Positions 16,447 through 25,684 of a stretch of 64,000 nucleotides of DNA are shown piece by piece; position 1 is the first letter of the stretch, and the number at the start of each line of letters is the position of its first letter. The position numbers and the translations under genes are program-made. The DNA is from an uncultured Dysosmobacter sp. (lineage in GTDB: Bacteria > Bacillota > Clostridia > Oscillospirales > Oscillospiraceae): assembly GCA_934565855.1 (NCBI GenBank), contig CAKTIO010000003.1, forward strand, positions 193,733 through 257,732, given 5' to 3'. The notes under the pieces were generated by a model that made no database searches, had not been told where the DNA came from, and saw only the letters and a list, made by a program, of their open reading frames with translations.

Positions 16447-18003
16447 ATGGAAAACAAAGGTAAAATCAGAGTAGGACTCAGCGCCGTGGTCGTGGCGCTG
16501 ATCCTGGCATTCTTCATCCCTGCTGCCGTATTTCCGGAGCAGACCAGAGCTGTCTGCTCCGCCATGTACAGCATCATCACCCACAATCTGGCATGGCTCA
16601 TGTTTGCCTGCTTTGTAACGGTGGTGGTAGGCGCGGTGTACCTGTCCTTCTCCAAGCACGGACGGGTCCGTCTGGGCGGACGGGATGCCAAGCCGGAATT
16701 CACCAATTTTGAGTACATTTCCATGAATATGTGCGGCGCACTGGCTGCCGGCGTAGTGGTATTCGGCTTTACCGAGTGGATGAACTACGTCAATGACACC
16801 CCCTTCCAGGTGGAGGCAGGCTCCGTCCGGGCATACGAGTATGCCGCAGCGTACCCGCTGTTCCATTGGGGACCCCTGATGTGGGCGCTGTATGTGGTGC
16901 CGGGCATTGCCATCGGCTACCTGTTCTATAACCGCAAGTGCATGAATTCTTGGTCTATGGCGGAGGCGTGCAAGCCCGCCCTGGGACGCTTCGGCAACGC
17001 TGCCGCTCCTGTGATCGATGTGATGACGGTGTTTTCCACCGCCTCCGGCTGCTGCACCACCATTGGTTTGGGCACGCCTGTCATTGCGCAGCTCTATGCC
17101 ACCATCACCGGCACGGAGGTTACCTTCCAGCTGAAAATGGCGGTCATTGGTGTGTTCTTCGTATTCCTGTGCCTGTTCGGCGCAACACCCCTGAAGAAGG
17201 GCATGGCTCCCATCAGCAAGGCAAACGTATGGCTGGGTATCGGTCTTCTGGCGCTGGTGCTGTTTATCGGACCGACCTCCTTCATCCTGAACACTGCATG
17301 GCAGGCAATGGGCGCAAATGTTGCCAACGTGGTGGAGATGTGTTCCTTCACCGATTCCATCGGTCAGGGACTGTTGAGCCCCGACTGGACGGTTTTCTAT
17401 GTGGTGTGGTATCTGGGCATTGCCGCCAAGACCGGTCTGTGGGTGGCAAAGATCTCCTACGGTCGCACCTTTAAGGAAATCATGATGGCTGTCAGCATCT
17501 GGACCGCCGTTGCCTGCTGGATCTCCTTCTCCATTCTGGGCAATTTCGCGCTGGATCTGGAGGTCAACCACGGTGTAATGTACTCTGAGATGATCGGTGA
17601 ACTGGGTCAGTCCGGTGTCATTGCAGATATCATCAGCCGCCTGCCCGCACCGACGCTGTTTATGATCGGCTTCATCATTCTGATTTTCCTGAACATTGCT
17701 ACCTCCGCAACCTCTTCCGCAGCCACCGCGGCGATCATGACCTCCAAGAACCTGGGAACCACCGAGGAACCGTCCTTCCTGTTCAAGCTGTTCTGGATCG
17801 CCATGACCTTTGCCATCCCCGTGGGCTTCCTGCTGATTGAAAATGCCACCGGCATTCAGGCGCTGAGCATCATCAAGAGCTTTAACAACGTCATGTACCT
17901 GCCCCTGATCGCCCTGCTGCTGTTGGTTTCCGTGTCCTTCCTGAAGGTCTACCGGGAGGATCTCAAAAACGGTGTGGTGGACTTTGAGCTGGACCGTAAG
18001 TAA
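16447..18003 (+). CDS. BCCT family (betaine/carnitine/choline) transporter
   Basis: The 518-residue, twelve-helix protein matches the BCCT family, including the C-terminal ATSATSSAATAAIMT helix and the segment DWTVFYVVWYLGIAAKTG ending in ISYGRT (residues 313-345). In the betaine carrier BetP this helix-8 region carries several tryptophans that hold the trimethylammonium group; here most aligned positions are Val, Tyr or Ile. The glycine region ALAAGVVVFGFTEWMNYV looks more CaiT-like than BetP-like. It lies between a homocysteine methyltransferase and an M20 peptidase, so it may import a methylated onium compound other than glycine betaine. Confidence 0.88.
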   Translation: MENKGKIRVGLSAVVVALILAFFIPAAVFPEQTRAVCSAMYSIITHNLAWLMFACFVTVVVGAVYLSFSKHGRVRLGGRDAKPEFTNFEYISMNMCGALAAGVVVFGFTEWMNYVNDTPFQVEAGSVRAYEYAAAYPLFHWGPLMWALYVVPGIAIGYLFYNRKCMNSWSMAEACKPALGRFGNAAAPVIDVMTVFSTASGCCTTIGLGTPVIAQLYATITGTEVTFQLKMAVIGVFFVFLCLFGATPLKKGMAPISKANVWLGIGLLALVLFIGPTSFILNTAWQAMGANVANVVEMCSFTDSIGQGLLSPDWTVFYVVWYLGIAAKTGLWVAKISYGRTFKEIMMAVSIWTAVACWISFSILGNFALDLEVNHGVMYSEMIGELGQSGVIADIISRLPAPTLFMIGFIILIFLNIATSATSSAATAAIMTSKNLGTTEEPSFLFKLFWIAMTFAIPVGFLLIENATGIQALSIIKSFNNVMYLPLIALLLLVSVSFLKVYREDLKNGVVDFELDRK

Positions 18004-18018
18004 AGGGGGGAACGCACG

Positions 18019-19167
18019 ATGTATGAGTATACTTCCATCTGGGAGCGGGCGATCCGCTTTGACCAGGAGTTCTCCCGGTTCAACTCCTATGAACCGGCGG
18101 GGAAGCATGAGGTCATTGCCTATGTGGAAAGGATTCTGAAAGCCGAGACAACGGCGGAGGTCCGCGTCATTGACGGAGAGACAGACGAGCCGTTCCTCAT
18201 TGCAAGCCTGAAGCCGGAAAACGCCGTGTTCAAGCTGCTGCTGGAGGGACATCTGGACGTGGTCTCTCCCGAGGGCATGGAGAAGCCCTTTGACGGTGAG
18301 ATCGTGAACGGCTGGCTCTGCGGCCGTGGCGTCAGCGATATGAAGGGCGGCGCCGGGGCGCAGCTGGCGGCATTCATTGCCGCCGCCAATACGGAGGGGC
18401 TGCGGCAGGAGCTGTATCTGATGTTTTCCACCGATGAAGAATACGCCGGGGAAGAGATCAAAAAGGCGCTGTCTACCGGACTGCTGCCCCAGGTGGACTT
18501 TGCCATGATCGCGGAGCCGACAGACCTGAAGCTGGTCACCGTCCACAAGGGCGAAGCATGGGCAGAGGTAGAGTTCTTTGGAAAGAGTGCTCATTCCTCC
18601 ACACCCTGGCAGGGACAGAATGCTATCTGCATGGCGGCACGGTTTGTGGAAAAGCTTCAGCCCCGCATTCAGGAGATCCAGACCCACGCCACAGAGGATG
18701 GCATTCCCACAATGAACGTGGGCGTTATCAGCGGCGGCTCCGCCCCGAATGTGGTCCCTCCCTATGCCAAGCTGAATATCGACATCCGGTATTTACCGGG
18801 GCAGGGCTATGAGGAATATGAAGCGGTGCTGCAGGATGTTCTGGCGGAATGCCAGAAGGAATGGGCAGAGCTGAAGGGCTCTATCCGCATCACCGGCAAC
18901 TGGAATTCCCTGCAAACGGATAAGCAGCACCCCACTGTCCGGAAAATTGCCGCAGACATTGAAACCGTTACGGGAAAGCCCGTGGAATATGCGGTGATGA
19001 ACGGCTGGGGTGAGGGCGGCTACATCAATATGTTCGGTATCCCCACGGTCTATTACGGTCCCGGCGAGAGTAAGTATTCCCACAAACCGGACGAAAAAAT
19101 TGAGATCGCCAAGATTCCCATTGCCGCCAAGGTGTATTATACTGTCATCAAGGACCTCTGCTTCTAA
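18019..19167 (+). CDS. M20 family metallopeptidase (ArgE/DapE type)
   Basis: The 382-residue enzyme shows the two-zinc M20 ligands in order: GHLDVVSP (residue about 76), GRGVSDMKGG (about 108), the DEEYAGEE acid pair (about 145), AEPTDLK (about 168) and YSHKPDEK near the C-terminus. The insert dimerisation domain spans roughly 180-290. Such enzymes cleave an N-acyl or peptide bond of a small amino-acid derivative. It is 15 bp behind the transporter gene, so it probably acts on the imported compound or a conjugate of it. Confidence 0.88.
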   Translation: MYEYTSIWERAIRFDQEFSRFNSYEPAGKHEVIAYVERILKAETTAEVRVIDGETDEPFLIASLKPENAVFKLLLEGHLDVVSPEGMEKPFDGEIVNGWLCGRGVSDMKGGAGAQLAAFIAAANTEGLRQELYLMFSTDEEYAGEEIKKALSTGLLPQVDFAMIAEPTDLKLVTVHKGEAWAEVEFFGKSAHSSTPWQGQNAICMAARFVEKLQPRIQEIQTHATEDGIPTMNVGVISGGSAPNVVPPYAKLNIDIRYLPGQGYEEYEAVLQDVLAECQKEWAELKGSIRITGNWNSLQTDKQHPTVRKIAADIETVTGKPVEYAVMNGWGEGGYINMFGIPTVYYGPGESKYSHKPDEKIEIAKIPIAAKVYYTVIKDLCF

Positions 19168-19216
19168 CAGTCTCCGGATGGAGCGTTTGGATGGCAGATG
19201 ACAGGCGGGTGAGCAT

Positions 19217-20050
19217 ATGAAGGAATTTTACACGGTGGGGGAGACTGCGGCACTGCTGGGTGTTTCCGCTGATACGCTGCGTTACTACGACCGGATCGGA
19301 TTGCTGAAGCCCGCTAAAACGGACGCCGGGAACCGCTACCGCTACTACTCCTACACACAATTTCATATGATCGACCGCATCAAGTACCTCCAGCGGTTTG
19401 GAATGCCGCTGGAGGAGATCCGGCAGGTGATGAGTACCGGAAGAGTGGACGAGCTGTTGGTGCGGCTAAAAGCGGAACGGGAGCATATCCGGGAGGAGCT
19501 GACACAGATTCAGCACCGGATGGAGGACGTGGACTGGTATATCAACTATTTCACTTATATGGACCGCAATGTCAATGAGGAACCCATCTACCAGATCCAT
19601 CTTCCGGAGCGTTACATCGTCAAATGTCTCTGCCTGTATCAGGAGCCGCTGGCAGCGATGGAGGTACGTCTTGCGGGCGTAAAAGCTACGCCGCCGTATC
19701 TCAGCCAGGAGTATAAGCGGCAATACGGATATATTCTCAATGTAGACTCCCTGTTTCAAAGAGAATTCTATCCGGAATACTACTTTATTTTCTTCAGTCA
19801 CAAGCCGGACCTTCCACCAGAGACCTACGACATTCTGCCGGAGGGAGATTACCAGTGCTTCCGCACCCAGGTTTTGAAGGAGCGCTGGGACCCGGAACTC
19901 CTGAAAACCTATTTCGGCAAGGGCGACCGCCCACAGCTGGTTCTGGCACTGGAATTTGAGGACAATCTGCGGGAGTATCAGGACGCCTGGTATGAGGTCC
20001 AGATACTGGCAGGTCCCTGCCAGTCCCTCGCTCCTAAAAAAACTGATTGA
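19217..20050 (+). CDS. MerR family regulator with GyrI-like effector domain
   Basis: The 277-residue protein has the MerR winged helix at residues 1-70 (YTVGETAALLGVSADTLRYY, then DRIGLLKPAKTDAGNRY), a coiled-coil linker near 80-112, and a C-terminal domain of about 150 residues resembling GyrI-like ligand-binding domains of BmrR-type regulators. It has no metal-binding cysteine pattern, so an organic ligand is likely. The only MerR-type promoter seen is 4 kb upstream at the head of this cluster, so it most likely activates its own operon. Confidence 0.9.
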   Translation: MKEFYTVGETAALLGVSADTLRYYDRIGLLKPAKTDAGNRYRYYSYTQFHMIDRIKYLQRFGMPLEEIRQVMSTGRVDELLVRLKAEREHIREELTQIQHRMEDVDWYINYFTYMDRNVNEEPIYQIHLPERYIVKCLCLYQEPLAAMEVRLAGVKATPPYLSQEYKRQYGYILNVDSLFQREFYPEYYFIFFSHKPDLPPETYDILPEGDYQCFRTQVLKERWDPELLKTYFGKGDRPQLVLALEFEDNLREYQDAWYEVQILAGPCQSLAPKKTD

Positions 20051-20051
20051 T

Positions 20052-20106
20052 AAAAAGACATCCCATCTCTGTGAATATCCGCAGAGCTGGGATGTCTTTT
20101 TCTTTC
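20052..20106. terminator. Bidirectional terminator between MerR and DUF4392 genes
   Basis: AAAAAGACATCCCA and TGGGATGTCTTTTT pair at the base of a stem extended by CTCTG/CAGAG. The A and T runs on both sides serve the two convergent genes. Confidence 0.9.
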
Positions 20107-20111
20107 TAAGC

Positions 20112-21176
20112 TTATGCTTCAGGCGGATAACGGCGAATGCCCATATCCACCGTTTTCCGCATCAGCCGAAGCAGTGCCAGGTGGATATCCTCCTCGCAGC
20201 CGTCTGCACTGGGAGCCACACAGGAGTTCATGGAATCGTGAAACTCCGCGCGAAGGTAGGAATTCAGGACCCGGTGTTCAATTTCTTCATTGTCCATTGC
20301 CTCCAGATTTCCCTGAGACAATCCCAGCAGAAGGGAGAGCGCATAGCCGCCCCAGTTGGAGATGGTAGCAGTCATCAGCAGGTCCACATGCGCCATCCCC
20401 GCCGCAATGCCGGAGTGGCAGGGACATTTGCAGACATCCCCGTTGGGTACGTTTTTCCGCACGACCTGCTCGATGTTTGCCATACCAATCTCATTGCCGC
20501 CATCTCCAATGCCGATGGTGGCAATACCGCGGGCGTGCGCTTCGGTAAACAGGTAGTCCAGCTTTGCCATGTTGTAGGAGAAGTCATAGCCGCCCATGCC
20601 GTGGATGCATCCCTGCCGGTTCATTCCGCCCCGCTCGATGGACAGACAGACAGCGGGAGAGTAACGTTCCAGCAGCTCCATGCAGCGCTGGTGCCCCTGC
20701 TGTTCCTCCACGGGAACGCCGACCACAGCAATGGTGGGAACACAGGTAAAGCCTAAATCACCGGAAAGGGAGTTTGCCAGACATTCCGGCTCCACGATGT
20801 GGCAGCCGCAGGCGGACATGACGATCTTCATATCCTCCACCAGATAGTCGTCCGTGACGATGATCGGAAGTCCTCCCAGCGCCATGCGGACCGTGCGGGC
20901 AATGGCAGCCGCGCCTGCGGGACCGTCTGTCTCGCTTTTGTTGGGAATGTTATGGGGCTGCTCCGCCCAGCCGGTGGCAATCATCACAAAGTCGCCGGGC
21001 TTTACCCGCTGCTCCAGCAGCCGGACCGCCGCCAGAGATACGGGACTGCTTTGCAGCGCCCGGGCTGCCTGATACAGAACCTGAATAGAGCCTCTTGCCG
21101 GGATATCGATATTGGTGATCCGGTCCAGCGTGTCTGCCACACGGACCAGCCCCTCATCGGAAATCAATTTCCGCAT
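20112..21176 (-). CDS. DUF4392 D-glutamate cyclase-like protein
   Basis: The 354-residue soluble protein matches the DUF4392 / D-glutamate cyclase C-terminal fold by PGDFVMIATGWAEQP, DGPAGAAAIAR and the hallmark GIGDGGNEIGMANIEQVV. The CKCPCHSGIAAG segment holds extra cysteines. The mammalian relative converts D-glutamate to 5-oxo-D-proline, but most bacterial members are untested. The start follows GAGGAGAAC at suitable distance. It is convergent with the MerR operon and not obviously part of it. Confidence 0.82.
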   Translation of the reverse strand: MRKLISDEGLVRVADTLDRITNIDIPARGSIQVLYQAARALQSSPVSLAAVRLLEQRVKPGDFVMIATGWAEQPHNIPNKSETDGPAGAAAIARTVRMALGGLPIIVTDDYLVEDMKIVMSACGCHIVEPECLANSLSGDLGFTCVPTIAVVGVPVEEQQGHQRCMELLERYSPAVCLSIERGGMNRQGCIHGMGGYDFSYNMAKLDYLFTEAHARGIATIGIGDGGNEIGMANIEQVVRKNVPNGDVCKCPCHSGIAAGMAHVDLLMTATISNWGGYALSLLLGLSQGNLEAMDNEEIEHRVLNSYLRAEFHDSMNSCVAPSADGCEEDIHLALLRLMRKTVDMGIRRYPPEA

Positions 21177-21245
21177 TCCTTGTTCTCCTCTTCTATGTTC
21201 TTGTCAAATTCGAAAATCCTTTTCGCGGTGTTTTTGCCAAATTTG

Positions 21246-21274
21246 ACTATACCACCGATAGGGATGCTTTGCAA
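21246..21274 (-). promoter_or_regulatory. Promoter of the DUF4392 gene
   Basis: On the minus strand TTGCAA (21269-21274) and TATAGT (21246-21251) are 17 bases apart, about 70 bases upstream of the ATG. Confidence 0.55.
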
Positions 21275-21405
21275 GTGCCGCGCGGACGGCGCGCGGATCC
21301 TCCAAAATTTCTTTTCCAGAGCTGCAATAAAACCACCCGCTGCGTTGTCTTTAGGATAGAGGGACAAATCACTCTATAAAAAACAGATGGAAAAGGAGAA
21401 CATTT

Positions 21406-22179
21406 ATGAAAAACAAACGTTTGCAGCAGGCGGCGGTCTTTCTCTGTATAAGCGCGCTGATGGCGACGACCGCGACCGCAGCGGGAGGCTCGGTGGCGTA
21501 CAACACGGCGGGACTGATCCACGGCTTCACTCAGGTGGTTCGGACAGGTCAGGGCTTTACTGCCCCCGATGGGCAGACGGTCCCCAGTGTCATTACCTAT
21601 ACCGACGCGGCAGGAGGGAAAACCAACTATCTGTCCGTCCGTCAGATCGCCGAGCTGATCGACACACCCGTTTCCTGGGACGCGGGTCAAAACAGCGTTG
21701 TCCTCGGCGCCAATCCCTATGCCGGGAAATCCGCCGGTGAACGCTTTGAGCCTGCCGGAACAGGTGTAAAAATAGGTCCCTTTACAGAGATTGACCCATC
21801 CGCCATTGTAGAAGAGGAGGGGAGCCGCCACGCTCCCATTGCGTTCCGTATTGTTTCCAGCCATGCAACCGGCTCCCAGAAGCAGACGATGACATTCCTG
21901 CCGGGCAGCACCGCAGTTATTTCTGTTACGAATAACGGAAAGGACAATCAGATCATGTATGCGTCCTGGACCGCGCCCGGCAGCAGTTACGCCAACAATC
22001 TGGTTCCTGTCATGATCGGTCCGGGACAGACTGTAACGCGGGCGTTTCAGGCGGACGCAGACGCCAATCCGCTGTCCAGAGAACTGAACTGGCGCGTACA
22101 AGGGGAAAGCGGCGGGGAGATCGTTCCCACCGGAACAGATATCTCCGTTTCCATCACCAACTATACGCCTGCCGGTTGA
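21406..22179 (+). CDS. Secreted protein with copper-amine-oxidase-N-like domain
   Basis: The 257-residue protein begins with a signal peptide (positive KNKR, hydrophobic core, cleavage near TATAAGG, residue 26). Residues 60-102 (TYTDAAGGKTNYLSVRQIAE followed by PVSWDAGQNSVVLG) resemble the copper amine oxidase N-terminal-like domain that many Clostridia use as a cell-surface stalk module. No copper-oxidase catalytic domain follows. The C-terminal half is rich in beta-forming residues and unrecognised. It is probably an extracytoplasmic protein of unknown role. Confidence 0.72.
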   Translation: MKNKRLQQAAVFLCISALMATTATAAGGSVAYNTAGLIHGFTQVVRTGQGFTAPDGQTVPSVITYTDAAGGKTNYLSVRQIAELIDTPVSWDAGQNSVVLGANPYAGKSAGERFEPAGTGVKIGPFTEIDPSAIVEEEGSRHAPIAFRIVSSHATGSQKQTMTFLPGSTAVISVTNNGKDNQIMYASWTAPGSSYANNLVPVMIGPGQTVTRAFQADADANPLSRELNWRVQGESGGEIVPTGTDISVSITNYTPAG

Positions 22180-22334
22180 CGCGGACACCCTGAAATTTCC
22201 CGCGATAGGCCGTGCAGCGGAAAATTTTTGAAAAAAAGTGGAATTTTCTGAAATACATTTGCCTGCTCAGGCGTCTCTATAGTAGAGTATCTTAAAACGG
22301 ATATGGAAGCTTTTACAGAAGGGAACGAAATATC

Positions 22335-23153
22335 ATGAAACAGCATATGGTCATTCCGGCGGCTGCCGCGCTTCTTCTGGCAGGCACCCTGTTCCTGAGC
22401 GGGTGCGGAAAAACAGAAAATCCGGATTTTTCTTCGGAAACGCCGCCAGCGGCATCCAGTATGGCAGGGGAGAGTACCATCATTGCCTCCACATCCTCCG
22501 GGGATGTTTCTATCGTGCTGGAAAAACCGGAGGCATCCAGTTCGGAAAGCAGCGCCAACAACACCCTTGGCGAGCCGTTAGGACCCGGCAGCACAGTCAA
22601 GCCGACAAAGAAGCCCTCTTCGGCGGCTTCTCCGGCGGCAGGCAGTACACCAGCAGCCTCCCAGCAGCCGGAGGGTCCGGAAAATCCGGGCGACGCGGCA
22701 TGGCGGGAGGCGCGGAACGCGGCACAGTTCACCGGGCAGGCATTGTCCATGGAAACCATGACACTGTCCAGAGAGGAGCTGACCCACTGGCTGGACGATC
22801 CCAGCAGCCTGGACGGGACCGACCATTCGGAACAGTTCTTGAACCTGTCCGGTCATACAGAGGACGGTCAGGGAGACATTGCCTATTGGGGGTATAAAAT
22901 GACCGGACAGCGGGGCAGCGAGGTCGGGCTGTACTGCTGCTTTGCGGACGGTACCCAGGCAGAGCTACCTGTCCCCAGAGAATCCGAGATGTCCTATGCC
23001 ATGCCGGAGACGGTGGTATTTGGAAACAACCGGCTGTCCTATCAGGTCACATTTGCGGACAACCTGTATATGGATGCGTACATCCACTTTGCCGGGACCT
23101 ATACCTATACCGTGGATCTGAACACCAAAACGGTCTCTCTGACCATTGCGTAG
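22335..23153 (+). CDS. Putative lipoprotein with Ser/Pro-rich linker
   Basis: The 272-residue protein has a lipoprotein signal with lipobox LSGC (Cys24). A low-complexity Ser/Ala/Pro/Glu linker at about residues 30-120 leads to a C-terminal domain of about 150 residues that I do not recognise. The mature protein would be tethered to the outer face of the membrane. The next small secreted protein starts 10 bp downstream, suggesting an operon. Confidence 0.72.
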   Translation: MKQHMVIPAAAALLLAGTLFLSGCGKTENPDFSSETPPAASSMAGESTIIASTSSGDVSIVLEKPEASSSESSANNTLGEPLGPGSTVKPTKKPSSAASPAAGSTPAASQQPEGPENPGDAAWREARNAAQFTGQALSMETMTLSREELTHWLDDPSSLDGTDHSEQFLNLSGHTEDGQGDIAYWGYKMTGQRGSEVGLYCCFADGTQAELPVPRESEMSYAMPETVVFGNNRLSYQVTFADNLYMDAYIHFAGTYTYTVDLNTKTVSLTIA

Positions 23154-23163
23154 GCGGTGCGGA

Positions 23164-23487
23164 ATGATGTCCAGAATCAGTAGGCTCCGGCTGGCATATC
23201 TGCTCTGCGCAGCAGCGCTGTTTGCGGGGCTTTCCGCAGCCGCGCCGCCGCACAGCCAAACCATATCCTTTGAGGAATATTACCGCGTTGTGCAGGCGGA
23301 ATACGCAAGGTACGGCATCGGCTACGAGGTCTATGAGCAAAACGACCGCTTCGTTTTTACGCAGGCGGTGCTGGATGCAAGGCTGTCGGAAATTCGGAAT
23401 ACACTGTCCCATTCCTCCGTTTCCTACAATCGAGACTTTGTCCCGCTGGAAGAACGCCATGTCGGCGCTTCGCAAACCGCGCCATAG
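23164..23487 (+). CDS. Small secreted protein of unknown function
   Basis: The ATG at 23164 is 10 bp after the lipoprotein gene; an ATG follows directly at 23167. The 107-residue product has a signal-peptide-like N-terminus (SRLRLAYLLCAAALFAGLS, cleavage near AAAPP). A short mature part FEEYYRVVQAEYARYGIGYE follows. No family is recognised. Position suggests co-expression with the lipoprotein. Confidence 0.55.
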   Translation: MMSRISRLRLAYLLCAAALFAGLSAAAPPHSQTISFEEYYRVVQAEYARYGIGYEVYEQNDRFVFTQAVLDARLSEIRNTLSHSSVSYNRDFVPLEERHVGASQTAP

Positions 23488-23525
23488 CGCGCCAGTTATT
23501 CACTGCATATAAAAAACAGATGCGC

Positions 23526-23568
23526 CCTCCTGTTCCGGCTTTTTGCCGGAACGGAGGCTTTGCGCGCT
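23526..23568 (+). terminator. Hairpin after the secreted protein genes
   Basis: GTTCCGGC (23532-23539) and GCCGGAAC (23545-23552) pair around TTTTT, extended by CCTCC and GGAGG outside a mismatch. The T tract after it is weak (CTTTGCGCGCTTTTCC). Confidence 0.5.
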
Positions 23569-23635
23569 TTTCCGCGCTTCCGTTTCCACGTCCGGAAGTC
23601 TACTGGTGAGAAAGAGAGAAAAAGGAGACCAAGCT

Positions 23636-24166
23636 ATGATCGCAATGTTTCTGGCAATGCTGGAATCGGAAGAGGACCGGAAGCAATTTTTAAAGCTGCA
23701 CAGTGCCTATGAGATCAAAATGATGCGCATTGCTGTCAGCATTCTGCAGTCCCACGCATGGGCGGAGGATGCCGTGCAGCAAAGCTGGCTGCAAATCATC
23801 CAGCATTTTGAGGAGGTCCGGAAAATTCCCTGGGACCGGGTAGGCGGCTATGTAGCCGTTGTCGTTAAGAATATCTCGTTGACCTTTCTGCGGCGGGAGT
23901 GGCGAAGAGTGGACTTTCCGGAAAACTGGGACATCCCTCTGTCAGAAACGGCGGCATTTGACGCACCCAACCGCATTGTGGAGATCATCCGCGCCATGCC
24001 GGAGCAGTACCGTCAGATCCTGGAGATGAAGTTTGTTCTGGAATATGCAAACCGGGAAATTGCGGAGCTGCTGAAAATGAACGAGGGGACCGTTGCATCG
24101 CGGATCTCCCGGGAAAGAAAGCTTCTTGCGGAAAAACTGAAGGAGGCTGGATACGATGACGAATGA
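23636..24166 (+). CDS. ECF-type sigma-70 family RNA polymerase sigma factor
   Basis: The ATG at 23636 follows AAAGGAGA; an in-frame start at 23543 has none. The 176-residue protein has sigma region 2 (AEDAVQQSWLQIIQHFEEV) and region 4 (PEQYRQILEMKFVLEYANRE and the helix-turn-helix to RISRERKLL), the usual ECF size and order. Its stop overlaps the start of the anti-sigma gene by 11 bases. It is therefore likely held inactive by that membrane partner. No convincing autoregulatory ECF promoter is visible upstream. Confidence 0.87.
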   Translation: MIAMFLAMLESEEDRKQFLKLHSAYEIKMMRIAVSILQSHAWAEDAVQQSWLQIIQHFEEVRKIPWDRVGGYVAVVVKNISLTFLRREWRRVDFPENWDIPLSETAAFDAPNRIVEIIRAMPEQYRQILEMKFVLEYANREIAELLKMNEGTVASRISRERKLLAEKLKEAGYDDE

Positions 24167-25662
24167 GGAGTGGAAGATCTGCTTTATGGAAGCGACGCAG
24201 CGTGACCTTCAGGAGATCATGGACACCCCCTATGCCGGAGAGGAAAAGGGCTTTTCTCTTCCTTCCGTACCGCCGCCAACGGGAAAAAATGCTGAAGGAC
24301 CCCAATAGATGGTGCAAAGAACGGCTGAAGCCCGTATGGAAGCGGGTGATGCAGCGGGCAGCATGCTTCTTTCTGGTCATTCTGGTGGGGCTGGGATCTG
24401 CTATGGTGGTCAGCCCGACTGTGCGTGCTGCTGTGACCAGCTTTGTCAAGAGAGTGTTTCAGGACCGGGTGGAATACACCTATACGGCGCCCTCCGGAAA
24501 TTACCTGCGTCCTCCGTTTGCCCGTTACCGGCTTCAGGAGCTGCCGGATGGATATACCGCGGTGCGCACTCTCAGTGATGATTTTAATTGGAAGACCATT
24601 ACCTACGAGCTTCCTTCCAGAGAGACGGAAACCGCCATTGTTCTGCACTATGAAATCATGCAGAGCGACATACTGCCAAACCTTCACACAGGAGGACGGA
24701 CCGGGACGGACATCCAAACAGAGTCCTTCCGGGGAACGCTTTATGAATTTCCCGATGATCCGTCTGCCAAGAAGATCCTGGTCTGGAAGGATGTAGAAGA
24801 AGGTCTTCTGTTCTGTCTGTATGCCCCCGGTTCCACAGATGAACTGCTGGCAATAGCGGCAGGCGTACAGCCGGGCCCGGAGGACACCCTGACCCAGTTG
24901 CCGGAGTATTACCTTCATACAGTTTATGGAGAAATGCCAGATGGATATTCTCGCATTTGCAGAACTAATAATATTACCTGGGAATATGTGACCTACGATG
25001 CCTGTTGGGATTTGCGGTTCAGGGACGGTGTTATTCTCTTCGGATACGGAAAAACAGAGGATGCCAATGCCTTTCTGGACCTAAAGGGACTGCAATGCCA
25101 GGAGGTTTCCGATGGAGATTTCTATGCAAAATACTACTCCTCTCCCAATCTTCCGAAAAGCAAACGCGTATTGGTATGGCAGGTCCCCACACTGGACCTT
25201 ACCTTCTATATCCGGGGAACCCCGAGCGTACAGACACTGGTGGAAATGGCAAGGAGCATCCGGATGAACCTGTATGGGACGGAGATCCTACCGGACTACC
25301 GACTTACGGGACTTCCAGAGGATTATGAGATCGAAACATTGTATAACAATTTCATTAATAAGGTAATCATCTATAATCATGTCCCGGACACAACGGGCGG
25401 AAAGAATATCATTGGTCTTTACTACGGTCTAATAGAGGATAGTAGCGGACTCTTTATTAGCGCCTCGTATGGAACTTTAAAATCCACCAAAATCGAAGAT
25501 GAAACCTTTTCAGGGGAATTGTATGAAGAACCGCACCATCCGGAGAAGTCAAAGTATCTGGTATGGCAGGACCCAGAGGAAAATCTGATGTTTTGTATTT
25601 TAGGTTGTTTGGATGTCAAAGAGATGGTCGCCTATGCAAAAAGCATCCAAATCAAGCAGTAG
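24156..25662 (+). CDS. Anti-sigma factor with three DUF4367 repeats, frameshifted near the N-terminus
   Basis: The natural start is the ATG at 24156 inside the sigma gene (MTNEEWKICFMEATQRDLQE). That frame stops at 24308 after 50 codons. The protein continues in the +1 frame from a six-A run at 24284-24289 (KMLKDPNRWC...), so one extra base separates the cytoplasmic sigma-binding segment from the rest. After a membrane segment (ACFFLVILVGLGSAMVV), three tandem DUF4367-like repeats of about 130 residues follow. Each starts with a Y-L-x-x-L/M-P-x-G/D-Y pattern and ends with V-L-V-W. The joined product would have 501 residues. Slippage, mutation and sequencing error cannot be told apart here. 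Confidence 0.75.
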
Positions 25663-25684
25663 GAGCGGTATTCAAAGATAGGGA

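Noticed and set aside
15205..18687. A 1160-codon open frame on the minus strand
   Set aside because: It runs antisense to the methyltransferase, the BCCT transporter and part of the peptidase, and crosses the MerR promoter; its composition (Gln/His-rich) is typical of a shadow frame.
24163..24288. An upstream start for the DUF4367 protein at 24163
   Set aside because: The first 40 residues in that frame are Arg-rich and unlike any anti-sigma N-terminus, while the alternative frame from 24156 gives a normal one and overlaps the sigma gene as expected.
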